From positions 146,523 through 210,522 of the forward strand of contig JAPVXR010000005.1 in assembly GCA_027214385.1 (NCBI GenBank): a DNA stretch of 64,000 bases. The letters run 5' to 3'. Below are positions 9,635 through 17,717 of the stretch, one piece after another; position 1 is the first letter of the stretch, and every line of letters begins with the position of its first letter. Origin of the DNA: Cryomorphaceae bacterium 1068. GTDB lineage: Bacteria > Bacteroidota > Bacteroidia > Flavobacteriales_D > Cryomorphaceae. A program made the position numbers and the translations under genes. The notes under the pieces were generated by a model. That model was not told the DNA's origin. It did not search any database and saw only the letters and a program-made list of their open reading frames with translations.

Positions 9635-10057
9635 ATGGAAGAAACGATCATAAGTAAAGAAACTCTCGAGAGCATTGATGAGCTAAGAGCATTTGTTCAG
9701 AAAAACGGTATCGTGAAAAGCGACGTCGTAGATAAACTATTGGCGCTTAGACCACATTTTATTGAGCACAACCAGCCGTTGGTTACACGCGTCATCCGAA
9801 TGACAGCAGAATACATTGAGCACTTTGGCTACTTTAACTTGAATCTCCTCGCTGAAGAAATAGAGGCTGAGGACGACGAAGAAGGCGAAGCAATAGAAGT
9901 GGATGAAGAAATCGATATGGATGGTGAAGACAGTTTTACGGAGTCCAAAGAAAACTTCCTTTACTTGTTAGATCTTTTTGCTCACCCTGATAATCAGGTA
10001 AACAAAGAAGAACTCACCAGAGTGAAGCACTTGTACCTCGACCGTGATCTCTTTTAA
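9635..10057 (+). CDS. Small acidic conserved protein, unknown function
   Basis: 140 residues, strongly acidic in the middle: residues ~72-105 are mostly E/D. The N-terminal ~65 residues are helical, and a C-terminal helix contains 'ENFLYLLDLFAHPDNQVNKEEL'. No signal peptide or membrane helix, so cytoplasmic. I do not recognise a named family. It overlaps the next lipoprotein gene by 14 bp, suggesting coupled translation. It is probably a real gene rather than a chance frame: it starts with ATG behind a -7 promoter box and fills its interval. Confidence 0.7.
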   Translation: MEETIISKETLESIDELRAFVQKNGIVKSDVVDKLLALRPHFIEHNQPLVTRVIRMTAEYIEHFGYFNLNLLAEEIEAEDDEEGEAIEVDEEIDMDGEDSFTESKENFLYLLDLFAHPDNQVNKEELTRVKHLYLDRDLF

Positions 10058-10805
10058 ATCTCTTTTTTGGGCAGCTGGATTAGCTGCCTTTTTCTTTTCC
10101 TGTTCTGAAAGCACTACGGAAGGCCGCCCGATATCAAGAGGCGAGGCTATTGTCGATAGTGCCATTGCCTGCCACGGCGGTGAACTCTATGAGAATGTCG
10201 ATCTCTCATTTGGATTTCGAGGAAGAAACTATCAAGCCATTCGTCAGAACGGGAATTTCGAATACACGAACACTTATCGAGATTCATTGGGGAATCACCT
10301 GCGAAGATTGACAAACGACGGGTTCACCCAAGAGTTGAACAATGAGCGAATTCAACTTTCTGTAAAAGATAGCACAGCTCGCGCAGCATCGGTGAATTCC
10401 GTGATTTATTTTGCTCTCCTTCCGGGAATGCTCAAAACCGAGGCAGCAAAGAAAGAATTCGTCGGAAAGGAAGAAATTGAAGGAAATGAGTGCTTCAAGG
10501 TGCGCGTCACTTTTTCTCAAGAGGGCGGGGGCGAGGACTTCGACGATGTTTTCCTCTATTGGTTTTCAACTGATAATTACGCAATGGATTACATTGCGTA
10601 CAGCTACCTCGAGGATGAAGGAGGCACCAGATTCCGCAAGGCATACAATCGCCGTTCAGTCAATGGACTGGTATTTCAGGATTACCTGAATATGGCAGGT
10701 CCTACTCCTGATTCGCTCTCGTTTGTTTCCGACATGTTCAAATCGGGACAGTTGGATACGCTTTCACGGATTGAGGTGGATCGGTTGGCGGTGAGTCCTT
10801 TCTAG
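10044..10805 (+). CDS. DUF6503-like lipoprotein
   Basis: 253 residues. A lipoprotein signal (SLFWAAGLAAFFFSC, Cys ~20) directs it to a membrane, most likely the periplasmic face of the inner or outer membrane. The mature part begins 'AIVDSAIACHGGELYENVDLSFGFRGRNY', a pattern seen in DUF6503 proteins of Bacteroidota. The rest is a beta-rich, lipoprotein-carrier-like fold with 'KVRVTF' and 'LYWFSTDNY..DY' strands. Function unknown. The start is GTG at 10044, inside the preceding gene; the signal peptide supports it. The repeat block begins directly after its stop. Confidence 0.8.
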   Translation: MISFKSLFWAAGLAAFFFSCSESTTEGRPISRGEAIVDSAIACHGGELYENVDLSFGFRGRNYQAIRQNGNFEYTNTYRDSLGNHLRRLTNDGFTQELNNERIQLSVKDSTARAASVNSVIYFALLPGMLKTEAAKKEFVGKEEIEGNECFKVRVTFSQEGGGEDFDDVFLYWFSTDNYAMDYIAYSYLEDEGGTRFRKAYNRRSVNGLVFQDYLNMAGPTPDSLSFVSDMFKSGQLDTLSRIEVDRLAVSPF

Positions 10806-10815
10806 AATTCCGAAG

Positions 10816-11296
10816 TTGGATTACTCTCCTTTCTGCTTAGAGATCTCTGTCGCTCCGAATTCCGAGAGGGTTAAAACCCTCGATGACAATCGAGGGTATT
10901 CTCATTTATAGAAACCATTGACTAAGAGACATTGGGATTACTCTCCCTTTGGTCGAGTGATCCCTTTCGCTCCGAATTCCGAGAAGCTCAAAACCCTCGA
11001 TTGTCATCGAGGTGTTTTTCCGTTCATATCCATACGCTCGAGCAAGCTTTGGGAGTTGTGACTTCTTTAAAATCTCTTTGTTTTTCCACTGGGATTATCC
11101 TCCTTTCAGTCGGATGATCCCTTTCGCTCCGAATTCCGAGAAGCCAAAAACCCTCGATTGTCATCGAGGGTATTCTCATTTTTAGAAACCATTGACTAAG
11201 AGACATTGGGATTACTCTCCCTTCGGTCGAGTGATCCCTTTCGCTCCGAATTCCGAGAAGCTCAAAACCCTCGATTGTCATCGAGGTGTTTTTCCT
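10816..11296. repeat. Four-unit tandem repeat block with a ~274-bp higher-order period
   Basis: Four related units begin near 10816, 10932, 11089 and 11206. Each runs from 'TTGGGATTACTCTCC' through 'CCCTTTCGCTCCGAATTCCG' to a hairpin CCCTCGAT-loop-ATCGAGGG. Units 1 and 3 end with a spacer containing 'GAAACCATTGACTAAGAGAC'; units 2 and 4 end with 'GAGGTGTTTTTCC'. The block is thus a dimer repeated at 274 bp. The hairpins are at 10877-10896, 10995-11012, 11151-11170 and 11269-11286. Open frames inside it simply repeat themselves and are not genes. The hairpins could act as terminators for the plus-strand lipoprotein gene. Confidence 0.9.
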
Positions 11297-11338
11297 TATC
11301 CAATAACCCTTTCAAGCAAGCTTAAGGGCTATTGGATA
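11297..11338. repeat. Inverted repeat (stem TATCCAATAaCCCTT)
   Basis: A near-perfect inverted repeat, TATCCAATA-CCCTT paired with AAGGG-TATTGGATA with one mismatch and a 12-nt centre, sits between the repeat block and the tRNA terminator. It has no T run, so it looks more like a stable RNA or DNA cruciform element than a terminator. Confidence 0.55.
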
Positions 11339-11340
11339 CG

Positions 11341-11372
11341 AAAAAACCCATCACATTCGTGATGGGTTTTTT
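11341..11372 (-). terminator. Intrinsic terminator after tRNA-Arg
   Basis: AAAAAACCCATCAC-ATTC-GTGATGGGTTTTTT is a perfect 14-bp stem with a 4-nt loop, flanked by A and T runs, so it can work on both strands. It lies 11 bp beyond the 3' end of the minus-strand tRNA gene. Confidence 0.85.
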
Positions 11373-11383
11373 GCTTCTCTTAG

Positions 11384-11457
11384 TGACCGCGCAGGGATTC
11401 GAACCCCGAACCTCCGCATCCGTAGTGCGGTGCTCTATCCAGTTAAGCTACGCAGCC
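11384..11457 (-). tRNA. tRNA-Arg (anticodon ACG)
   Basis: Read on the minus strand, 74 nt fold into a full cloverleaf. The acceptor stem is GGCTGCG with CGCGGTC (two G-U pairs). The D arm contains TAGCTTAACTGGATAGAGC. The anticodon stem CCGCA/TGCGG encloses the loop CTACGGA, giving anticodon ACG. The T loop is TTCGAAT and the discriminator base is A. CCA is not encoded. ACG (read as ICG after deamination) decodes CGU/CGC/CGA arginine codons. Confidence 0.95.
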
Positions 11458-11504
11458 ATTATTGGGAGTGCAAAGATAATTATTTTTCTAGTTTGAAGAA
11501 GAAT

Positions 11505-12446
11505 TTACATGTAAATAGCTCGCAAGACGAATTGATGTTGTAAGCCGATCTCAGAAACTTCTCCGAGATTTATTTGCTGAAGATTCGCTACGTACCCAAA
11601 ATCGATAGTAAATTTTCGGCCTAGAGTAAGTTGCAGTCCTACTGAGCCAAATCCGCCAAGTCCTACCCCGGTAAGTACATTCGCTTGGTTGTAAACTGAA
11701 CCATCTACATTTCTTTGAATGGAAAGATCGACAATCGGATTAAAGAATTCGACGTTGTTTGTTCCCAAATCCAAATTAATGAAATTCGCCTCATACTTTG
11801 TGAATGTCAAAGTCCCGCCAAGATCAATGTATGGAAGAATTGATGGATTTTTCCCTTTCCTTTCTGCGGCTTCTCGTCCTAATACCTTGTGCATACCTAT
11901 ATTTATAATAAGGCGCTGTTCTTCACCACGGATAGCGAATGTTTCTAATATGTCATTCTGAATTCCTGTGTTATTGGTTCTTGTAATGGTAAACTCTCCG
12001 ACAGTAACGGGAAAGGTTCCGCCCATTTCCATAAAAAAACCGAAATCGGAATTCAACATATATCGAAAATGTACATTGAATAAGAAGGAGGGGCGATAAC
12101 GCATAATTCCAGGCATATCCGACTCGGTAAAACTCCATTCTCCGTCAGCTGCATTCATGGCATCATTTGTCCGCTGTTTGTTCTGGATAGGAGGTCCATT
12201 GATGGCGAAATTGAGCCAAGAGTTTTCAAAATTATTTAGAAATCCATCCCTTTGATAGCCATAGCCTCCATAAATTTGAGCTGTATTTTTATTGGCAAAG
12301 TAGGCCCCTATGGTTCCGCCAATATAAAACCCCTTGACACTATCAGGTGGGGTAGGTCCTTCGCCGTCGGCGTAATTGTATACTTGAGCTTTTCCCGAAA
12401 GGGTAAAGAGCAAGACGCCAATTATTAAAACGAGTCTCTTATTCAT
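11505..12446 (-). CDS. Predicted outer membrane beta-barrel protein, unknown function
   Basis: 313 residues with a signal peptide (MNKRLVLIIGVLLFTLSGKAQ). The mature part is rich in alternating hydrophobic/aromatic strands with Gly turns ('GFYIGGTIGAYF', 'FGFFMEMGGTF', 'VLTGVGLGGFGSVGLQLTLG') and ends in an aromatic-alternating strand finishing 'FVLRAIYM', so an 8-12 strand outer membrane barrel is likely. ATG at 12446 chosen because the signal peptide starts there. It overlaps the upstream SGNH lipoprotein gene by 8 bp. Both mature proteins carry the tripeptide-rich motif 'EGPTPP' near their N-terminus. Family not recognised. Confidence 0.78.
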   Translation of the reverse strand: MNKRLVLIIGVLLFTLSGKAQVYNYADGEGPTPPDSVKGFYIGGTIGAYFANKNTAQIYGGYGYQRDGFLNNFENSWLNFAINGPPIQNKQRTNDAMNAADGEWSFTESDMPGIMRYRPSFLFNVHFRYMLNSDFGFFMEMGGTFPVTVGEFTITRTNNTGIQNDILETFAIRGEEQRLIINIGMHKVLGREAAERKGKNPSILPYIDLGGTLTFTKYEANFINLDLGTNNVEFFNPIVDLSIQRNVDGSVYNQANVLTGVGLGGFGSVGLQLTLGRKFTIDFGYVANLQQINLGEVSEIGLQHQFVLRAIYM

Positions 12447-13170
12447 ATAGCTTTGCTTTAACTTCTTCCAATATTTCATTCACCCAAAGTTCGTACATAT
12501 CTCCTGATGGATGCAAATTATCCGGGGCGATCAAAGACGGATTGTCTTGAGCCATTCTGGATATCTCAGTTATATTGAAATATTTAACTGCATAAGATTC
12601 TGTGATATCTCGATTGATATCATTGTAAATGTCTATCTCCTGCGAAACGTCGGGATAACCTTGCCCAAAAGGAGTTACGCCGTAATCAGGTATGCTGAGA
12701 ACAAAAATACGGTCGGTATCATTTCCGGCAAACTGAATGGCTGTTTGCAGCAGTTGCTCAAACTCCATCCCATATACATCAAGGGGTTGATTTTGGAACT
12801 GGTTGTTTACACCAATGAGCAGTGAAACAAGATCATATTCTCCAGCCAAATCAGCTATTTCTATGGCGCTGATGAGCTGATCTGTGCGCCAACCACCAAA
12901 GGCAACGATGTCGGGCTCAGAGCCCTCAAGAAGACTGTCTTCATTTAACCTGCCTACCAATTGGGTCGGATAGTTGCGACTGCTGTCAGGTAGGGCTGTA
13001 CCTATGGTATAGCTGTCGCCAAGAGCCAGATAGCTGAAGCGAATCGTATCCTGCATGGGAGCGGTATCGGCTGGTGGGGTTGGACCTTCTTTATCATTGC
13101 AAGAGGCCAGGCTCATCAGGATTATAAAGATCAGTCCCATGATTCGACTATGTTTGAAGAACTCCAACAT
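12439..13170 (-). CDS. SGNH/GDSL-family lipoprotein hydrolase
   Basis: 243 residues. The lipoprotein signal ends at 'LMSLASCND' (Cys ~23). The SGNH blocks are in order: block I 'LALGDSYTIG' with the nucleophile Ser (~57), 'AFGGWRTDQL' (block II Gly), 'SLLIGVNNQ' (block III with Asn), and 'DNLHPSG' (block V Asp-x-x-His). This is a complete catalytic set for an esterase or lipase anchored in the envelope; substrate unknown. The ATG at 13170 gives a signal peptide with K/H/R before the hydrophobic core and overlaps the carboxylase gene by 23 bp; an ATG at 13140 is the alternative. Translationally linked to the barrel protein downstream. Confidence 0.88.
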   Translation of the reverse strand: MLEFFKHSRIMGLIFIILMSLASCNDKEGPTPPADTAPMQDTIRFSYLALGDSYTIGTALPDSSRNYPTQLVGRLNEDSLLEGSEPDIVAFGGWRTDQLISAIEIADLAGEYDLVSLLIGVNNQFQNQPLDVYGMEFEQLLQTAIQFAGNDTDRIFVLSIPDYGVTPFGQGYPDVSQEIDIYNDINRDITESYAVKYFNITEISRMAQDNPSLIAPDNLHPSGDMYELWVNEILEEVKAKLYE

Positions 13171-14791
13171 TGTAAGGTTTTTCAGCCGGTGAATTGTTGG
13201 CAGCTTCAATTCCCATAGCGATATGTTTTCGTGTTTCTGCAGGATCGATGATGGCATCTAGCCAAAGGCGAGAAGCGGCGTATTCCGGCTTGGTTTGTTC
13301 ATCGTAACGGTTTTTGATCTTATCAAAAAGTTCTTTTTCTTTCTCTTCTGTGATTGTCGTTCCCTTTGATTTTTGTGAAGCTACTTCAATACTGAGCAGG
13401 ACCTTTGCTGCTTGCTCTCCACCCATTACCGCTACTCGGGCGGTTGGCCACCCAACGATTAGCCTAGGGTCGTATGCTTTTCCACACATGGCGTAGTTTC
13501 CAGCACCGTAGCTGTTGCCCATCACGATGGTGAATTTGGGTACGACCGAGTTGCTCATGGCATTCACCAATTTGGCTCCGTCCTTTATGATTCCTCCGTG
13601 TTCACTTCGGCTACCTACCATAAATCCGGTAACGTCTTGTAAAAAAACGAGAGGGATGTTTTTCTGATTGCAGTTCATAATAAATCGTGCGGCCTTATCG
13701 GCAGAGTCGCTGTAAATCACTCCACCAAACTGCATTTCGCCTTTTGCACTTTTCACGATACTACGTTGATTGGCAACGATCCCAACCGACCATCCGTCGA
13801 TTCGCGCATAAGCGCATACGATGGTTTGACCAAAGCCTTTTTTGTATTCGGTCATTTTACTTTCGTCCACGATGCATTTAATCACCTCACGAACGTCGTA
13901 TGTTTTTCCTTTATCCGTTGGGAAGGCACGGTAGATTTCGCTGAGTTTTACTTTGGGCATTGTTGGCTCAGCACGATTGAAACCAGCCTTTTGGTTGGTC
14001 TCTCCAATCTTATCGACCAAGTCTCGAATGGTCGACAAACACTCCTGATCATCTTCAACCTTATAGTCCGTAACACCTGAAATTTCGCTATGCGTAGATG
14101 CTCCTCCCAAAGTTTCATTGTCAATGTTTTCGCCTATGGCTGCTTTTACCAAATAAGAACCAGCCAAGAAGATGGTCCCTGTTTTATTCACGATCAGCGA
14201 CTCATCGCTCATAATGGGCAAGTAGGCACCACCAGCCACACAGCTACCCATCACGGCTGCTATTTGAGGGATGCCTCGGCTTGACATCACGGCGTTGTTG
14301 CGGAATATTCTTCCGAAGTGTTCTTTGTCGGGGAAAATCTCGTCTTGCATCGGGAGGAACACTCCGGCACTATCTACGAGATAGATGATGGGGATGTGAT
14401 TCTCCATGGCGATTTCTTGAGCTCGGAGGTTTTTCTTTCCCGTTATGGGAAACCATGCACCAGCTTTTACGGTAGCATCATTGGCTACCACGATGCACTG
14501 GCGACCCTTGACATAACCCATCACTACTACCACACCTCCTGAGGGACAGCCTCCATACTCTTCGTACATTCCGTGTCCGGCGTATGCACCTATTTCAATG
14601 CGATCTGCGTCTTCGTCCAGCAGTAGGTCCACTCTTTCCCTTGCGGTGAGTTTACCCTGTTTATGCTGCTTTTCAATTTTTGCTTTTCCTCCTCCGAGGT
14701 AGATTTTTTCGAGTTCCCTTCTCACTTTCGACACCATTAATCGCATGGTGTCTTCATTTTTATTCAATTCCAGTTCTTTCGTATTCGCCAT
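13148..14791 (-). CDS. Acyl-CoA carboxylase carboxyltransferase (beta) subunit, methylcrotonyl-CoA type
   Basis: 547 residues forming two crotonase-like carboxyltransferase domains. Seen: 'GGCPSGGVVVVMGYVKGRQCIVVANDATVKAG' split by the usual turns, 'LVDSAGVFLPMQDEIFPD', 'MGSCVAGGAYLPIMSDE', 'TIFLAGSYLVKAA.GE' and in the C half 'LQDVTGFMVGS..E..GI...GAK' with 'VMGNSYGAGNYAMCGKAYDPR'. The 'FPDKEHFGRIFRNNA' and 'FLAG..LVKAAIGE' blocks point to methylcrotonyl-CoA (leucine degradation) over propionyl-CoA carboxylase. It transfers carboxyl from biotin to the acyl-CoA in the cytoplasm. The biotin-carrying alpha subunit is not in this window. ATG 14791 preferred over TTG 14824. Confidence 0.9.
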   Translation of the reverse strand: MANTKELELNKNEDTMRLMVSKVRRELEKIYLGGGKAKIEKQHKQGKLTARERVDLLLDEDADRIEIGAYAGHGMYEEYGGCPSGGVVVVMGYVKGRQCIVVANDATVKAGAWFPITGKKNLRAQEIAMENHIPIIYLVDSAGVFLPMQDEIFPDKEHFGRIFRNNAVMSSRGIPQIAAVMGSCVAGGAYLPIMSDESLIVNKTGTIFLAGSYLVKAAIGENIDNETLGGASTHSEISGVTDYKVEDDQECLSTIRDLVDKIGETNQKAGFNRAEPTMPKVKLSEIYRAFPTDKGKTYDVREVIKCIVDESKMTEYKKGFGQTIVCAYARIDGWSVGIVANQRSIVKSAKGEMQFGGVIYSDSADKAARFIMNCNQKNIPLVFLQDVTGFMVGSRSEHGGIIKDGAKLVNAMSNSVVPKFTIVMGNSYGAGNYAMCGKAYDPRLIVGWPTARVAVMGGEQAAKVLLSIEVASQKSKGTTITEEKEKELFDKIKNRYDEQTKPEYAASRLWLDAIIDPAETRKHIAMGIEAANNSPAEKPYNVGVLQT

Positions 14792-14834
14792 GAGCGCTTC
14801 GTGGTTTTTTTCAGTGGTGTCCAAATATACGGTT

Positions 14835-15455
14835 TCAACCCTTTAAGACAGACAGCGAGGCAGGGCCTTCGTTAAAGAGCAAGTCGAGAATCGATAAATT
14901 GGGTTGAAAGTCAAAGCGATCGCTAAAAACTTGAAGATACTTTTTAGATTGAAACTCAGCAGGAAACTGGTCCGGACTCTTGATTCGTGTCCTGAGATCA
15001 TAATCAGCGTCGATTTCAACGTACTTGTCTTGGATGGAAAAGTTTGGTTCGAATTTGAGCAGTCTGAGCCACAGGTTTAAGCTTTCGCGAAAGAAGGCGC
15101 CGAAATCGGGATGTCGCGCTTCGAAAAGATTGATCACCTTAGGATAATAGTGATCGAAGAAAGGAGAGGAGCGATACGACGATTCCAGGGCTCGCTTGTG
15201 CAATCGTATCCACGGCTCATCATAGTCGATAAGAATATTCCCGGAAGGAGTTTTTTCGCCCTTTTGTCCGACCACATTAATGGTTAATGTTTGAACTCCG
15301 TTTGCCGAAAGAATGTGATACCGATTGCGTATGGTTTGCTTCACGTAATTCTCGGCGGTATCAAAATATACCTTGTGGCCTTTCGCCATAGCGACAAAAA
15401 GTCCAATAGGCGGAATCAAGCTTAACGGTGAAACGATGAGAAGCTCATCACTCAT
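14835..15455 (-). CDS. WbqC family protein
   Basis: 206 residues matching the WbqC-like family seen after lepB in many flavobacteria: 'LSLIPPIGLFVAMAKGHKVYFDTAENYVKQTIRNRYHIL' region near the N-terminus, 'ANGVQTLTINV', and the 'WIRLHKRALESSYRSSPFFDHYYP' helix around residue 80. WbqC proteins occur in polysaccharide gene clusters and their biochemical role is not settled. No signal or membrane segment. The ATG at 15455 overlaps the lepB stop (ATGAGTGA), giving an 8-bp overlap; a TTG at 15464 is less likely. Last gene of the parA-lepB chain. Confidence 0.85.
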   Translation of the reverse strand: MSDELLIVSPLSLIPPIGLFVAMAKGHKVYFDTAENYVKQTIRNRYHILSANGVQTLTINVVGQKGEKTPSGNILIDYDEPWIRLHKRALESSYRSSPFFDHYYPKVINLFEARHPDFGAFFRESLNLWLRLLKFEPNFSIQDKYVEIDADYDLRTRIKSPDQFPAEFQSKKYLQVFSDRFDFQPNLSILDLLFNEGPASLSVLKG

Positions 15456-16983
15456 GGCCCACAAGCGAGAATAATCTACTCCAGCGAATTCCCGTTTCAG
15501 GATCTTTGCTAAACCAGATAAATACTGCTTTTCCCACGATGTGATCGAAAGGAACGAAGCCCCAAAACCGTGAATCGGCGGAATTGTGGCGGTTATCTCC
15601 CATTAGGAAATAGTAATCTTGCTTGAAGGTGTAGTTTGAAGCTACTTCTCCGTTGATTAAAATGGAACCGTCTTTTACAGCTAAATCATTGTGCTCGTAA
15701 ACATCGATGACTCTGCGATAAAGTGGTAAGTTTTCCATCGTGAGATCAATGGTTTCTCCTGCTTTTGGAATCCATAGAGGACCGAAATTATCTTCTGTCC
15801 AACTGTAGTTGGGATGATTAGGAAAGATGTGCAAGTCAGCTTGTGGCCTTTTCATTTCGATTGTCACCGAGTCCACTGAAGACATTCCTTCGACGATCTC
15901 CTTCTCTCGATCGGTCAACGGCATTCGGTAAAACCGATTCGAAGCATAAAATTGACGTTCTGCATCTGTTATGTAGATGTCGTATTTCTCTTGAAGTACT
16001 TCCACGGAAAGCGCAGATTTGGTATACACTTCATATACGAATTGAACACCATTAGGTCTGCGAATCTGCTCACCATCGATGTGAACGCGTCGATCTATCA
16101 CTTGGATTTCGTCGCCGGGAAGGCCAATTGTTCGTTTAATGTAATTCTCCTTTTTATCTAGTGGTCGAACGGTAATTCCACCTGTTTCGGCCATTCTACC
16201 TTCTTCGGTAATGAATCTCTCTTTCTGTAAGTTTTCTCGACCGAATTGTCGAGCGAGTTGGTAGTAGCTGCTTTCTTGAGCATTTACCACCACGGTATCT
16301 CCTTCGGGGAAATTGAAAACCGTAGCATCATAGCGGTTAACATCTCCGAAGCCGGGAAGCCTCATGTAGGGGAGTTTCTGCCATTCAACGTACGACTTGG
16401 TGTTGATCACAGGAATCGTATGGTGAGTAAATGGAAAGGTAAGCGGAGTCATCGGCAATCGAGGACCGTAGCTCAGTTTGCTGACAAAAAGATAATCTCC
16501 CACCAACAAAGATTTTTCCATCGATGGAGTGGGGATGGTAAATGCCTCAATAGTGAATGTGCGGATGATGGTAGCTGCAATAACTGCAAAGACGATGGCT
16601 TCGGCCCACTCTCGGCTTCTGCTTTTCTTTTCGGCTTTGTAATCAGGTAGGCCAATATATTTGATATCATCCTTAAAAGCGATCATTCCTAAAGCTAGGA
16701 ATGGCAAGAAGATCGCGATCAAATAGTCCTTTGTCGTTCGCATGCCGAAAGCTCTTACCAGCTCTACATGCATGGCTCCAAGCAAAACAAAATTCACCCC
16801 AGGTACTATCAGAATCAATAGCCACCACCATGGTTTATTAATGACCTTGAGCCAAACGAATAGATTGTAGATGGGAATGAATCCTGCCCAACTCGGCTCA
16901 CGGTCGGCCTTTTTGAAAATTTTCCAAAGGCAGACAAAATAGGAGAGGATAGTCAGATAAAAAATACCGTATGCTATGATCAT
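15448..16983 (-). CDS. lepB: Signal peptidase I, long Bacteroidota form
   Basis: 511 residues. The N-terminus holds about three membrane helices (~1-105) with a 'SWAGFIPIYNLFVWLKVINKPWWWLLILIVPG' type DUF5684-like region, then the catalytic domain. The serine is in 'PTPSMEKSLLVGDYLFVSK' (~155), the lysine in 'NYIKRTIGLPGD' (~285), and the C-terminal box 'MGDNRHNSADSRFWGFVP' is at ~470. It cleaves signal peptides of Sec-exported proteins on the periplasmic side of the inner membrane. The large insertion between Lys and GDN boxes is typical of the phylum. It overlaps dapB by 4 bp (ATGA) and the WbqC gene by 8 bp. Confidence 0.95.
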   Translation of the reverse strand: MIIAYGIFYLTILSYFVCLWKIFKKADREPSWAGFIPIYNLFVWLKVINKPWWWLLILIVPGVNFVLLGAMHVELVRAFGMRTTKDYLIAIFLPFLALGMIAFKDDIKYIGLPDYKAEKKSRSREWAEAIVFAVIAATIIRTFTIEAFTIPTPSMEKSLLVGDYLFVSKLSYGPRLPMTPLTFPFTHHTIPVINTKSYVEWQKLPYMRLPGFGDVNRYDATVFNFPEGDTVVVNAQESSYYQLARQFGRENLQKERFITEEGRMAETGGITVRPLDKKENYIKRTIGLPGDEIQVIDRRVHIDGEQIRRPNGVQFVYEVYTKSALSVEVLQEKYDIYITDAERQFYASNRFYRMPLTDREKEIVEGMSSVDSVTIEMKRPQADLHIFPNHPNYSWTEDNFGPLWIPKAGETIDLTMENLPLYRRVIDVYEHNDLAVKDGSILINGEVASNYTFKQDYYFLMGDNRHNSADSRFWGFVPFDHIVGKAVFIWFSKDPETGIRWSRLFSLVGHE

Positions 16984-17693
16984 AGTTGAATAAGGTTGTT
17001 CATGGAGTAAAAACCGGGTTTCTGTTTAACGAGAAATTCCGCGGCCATTATCGCTCCGAGGGCAAAGCCATCACGCGAAAATGCTTCGTGTTTTATTTCT
17101 ATTGAATCGATTTCGGACTTGAACCGAACAATATGGGTTCCTTTTACATCTCCTTCGCGGTAAGCCGCAATAGGGAGTGAGCCTTCTTTAGTTTCTTCAC
17201 CTTTGAGGTGATAGGAAGTGTAGTTTTTGTTCTCGGAAATGACTTCTTTTGCCAGTGTTGTAGCCGTTCCGCTTGGGGCATCTTTCTTTCCGGTGTGATG
17301 CCATTCTTCAATTTCTGACGTATAATTGAAGTCATTCATTATTCGCGAAAGCTCGGCAGTAAGATGATGCGTAATGAACACTCCCGGCGAAAAATTGGAG
17401 GCATAAAAAAAGCGGCCATTCAATTCGACACAGTTCTGTTCTACTTCATTCATTTCATCATACCAACCGGTAGTGCCTGTAACCAATGGAATAGACTGTT
17501 GGAGCACTTCTTTGAAATTTTCAATGGCTGAATTCGGTTGAGTAAATTCAATAGCAGCGTCACAAGAAGGAAGATTGTTGATCTCTGATTTATTTTCAGA
17601 AGTAATGGTAGCCACGATTTCGTGACCTCTGTCCTTCGCCAGTTCAGCAATTCGCTTACCCATCCGTCCGTAGCCGATTAGTGAAATTTTCAT
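16980..17693 (-). CDS. dapB: 4-hydroxy-tetrahydrodipicolinate reductase
   Basis: 237 residues, normal length. N-terminal Rossmann start 'ISLIGYGRMGKRIAELA', the 'VTGTTGW' loop (~82), and the catalytic/substrate motif 'EWHHTGKKDAPSGTA' with the His pair and Lys (~130-144). It reduces 4-hydroxy-tetrahydrodipicolinate with NAD(P)H in the diaminopimelate/lysine pathway, feeding peptidoglycan synthesis. Translationally coupled to lepB by a 4-bp ATGA overlap; 24 bp after the DUF5683 gene. This position between DUF5683 and lepB is a recurrent flavobacterial arrangement. Confidence 0.95.
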   Translation of the reverse strand: MKISLIGYGRMGKRIAELAKDRGHEIVATITSENKSEINNLPSCDAAIEFTQPNSAIENFKEVLQQSIPLVTGTTGWYDEMNEVEQNCVELNGRFFYASNFSPGVFITHHLTAELSRIMNDFNYTSEIEEWHHTGKKDAPSGTATTLAKEVISENKNYTSYHLKGEETKEGSLPIAAYREGDVKGTHIVRFKSEIDSIEIKHEAFSRDGFALGAIMAAEFLVKQKPGFYSMNNLIQL

Positions 17694-17717
17694 AGAGACG
17701 ATTCCAAGCGGTCGAAG

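Noticed and set aside
10932..11281. Open frames in both directions inside the repeat block
   Set aside because: The peptides repeat with the DNA units, have no motif and no start signals; they come from the repeat structure.
12340..13090. Motif EGPTPP in both neighbouring exported proteins
   Set aside because: Short low-complexity motif near the mature N-terminus; likely a linker, although recombination between them cannot be excluded.
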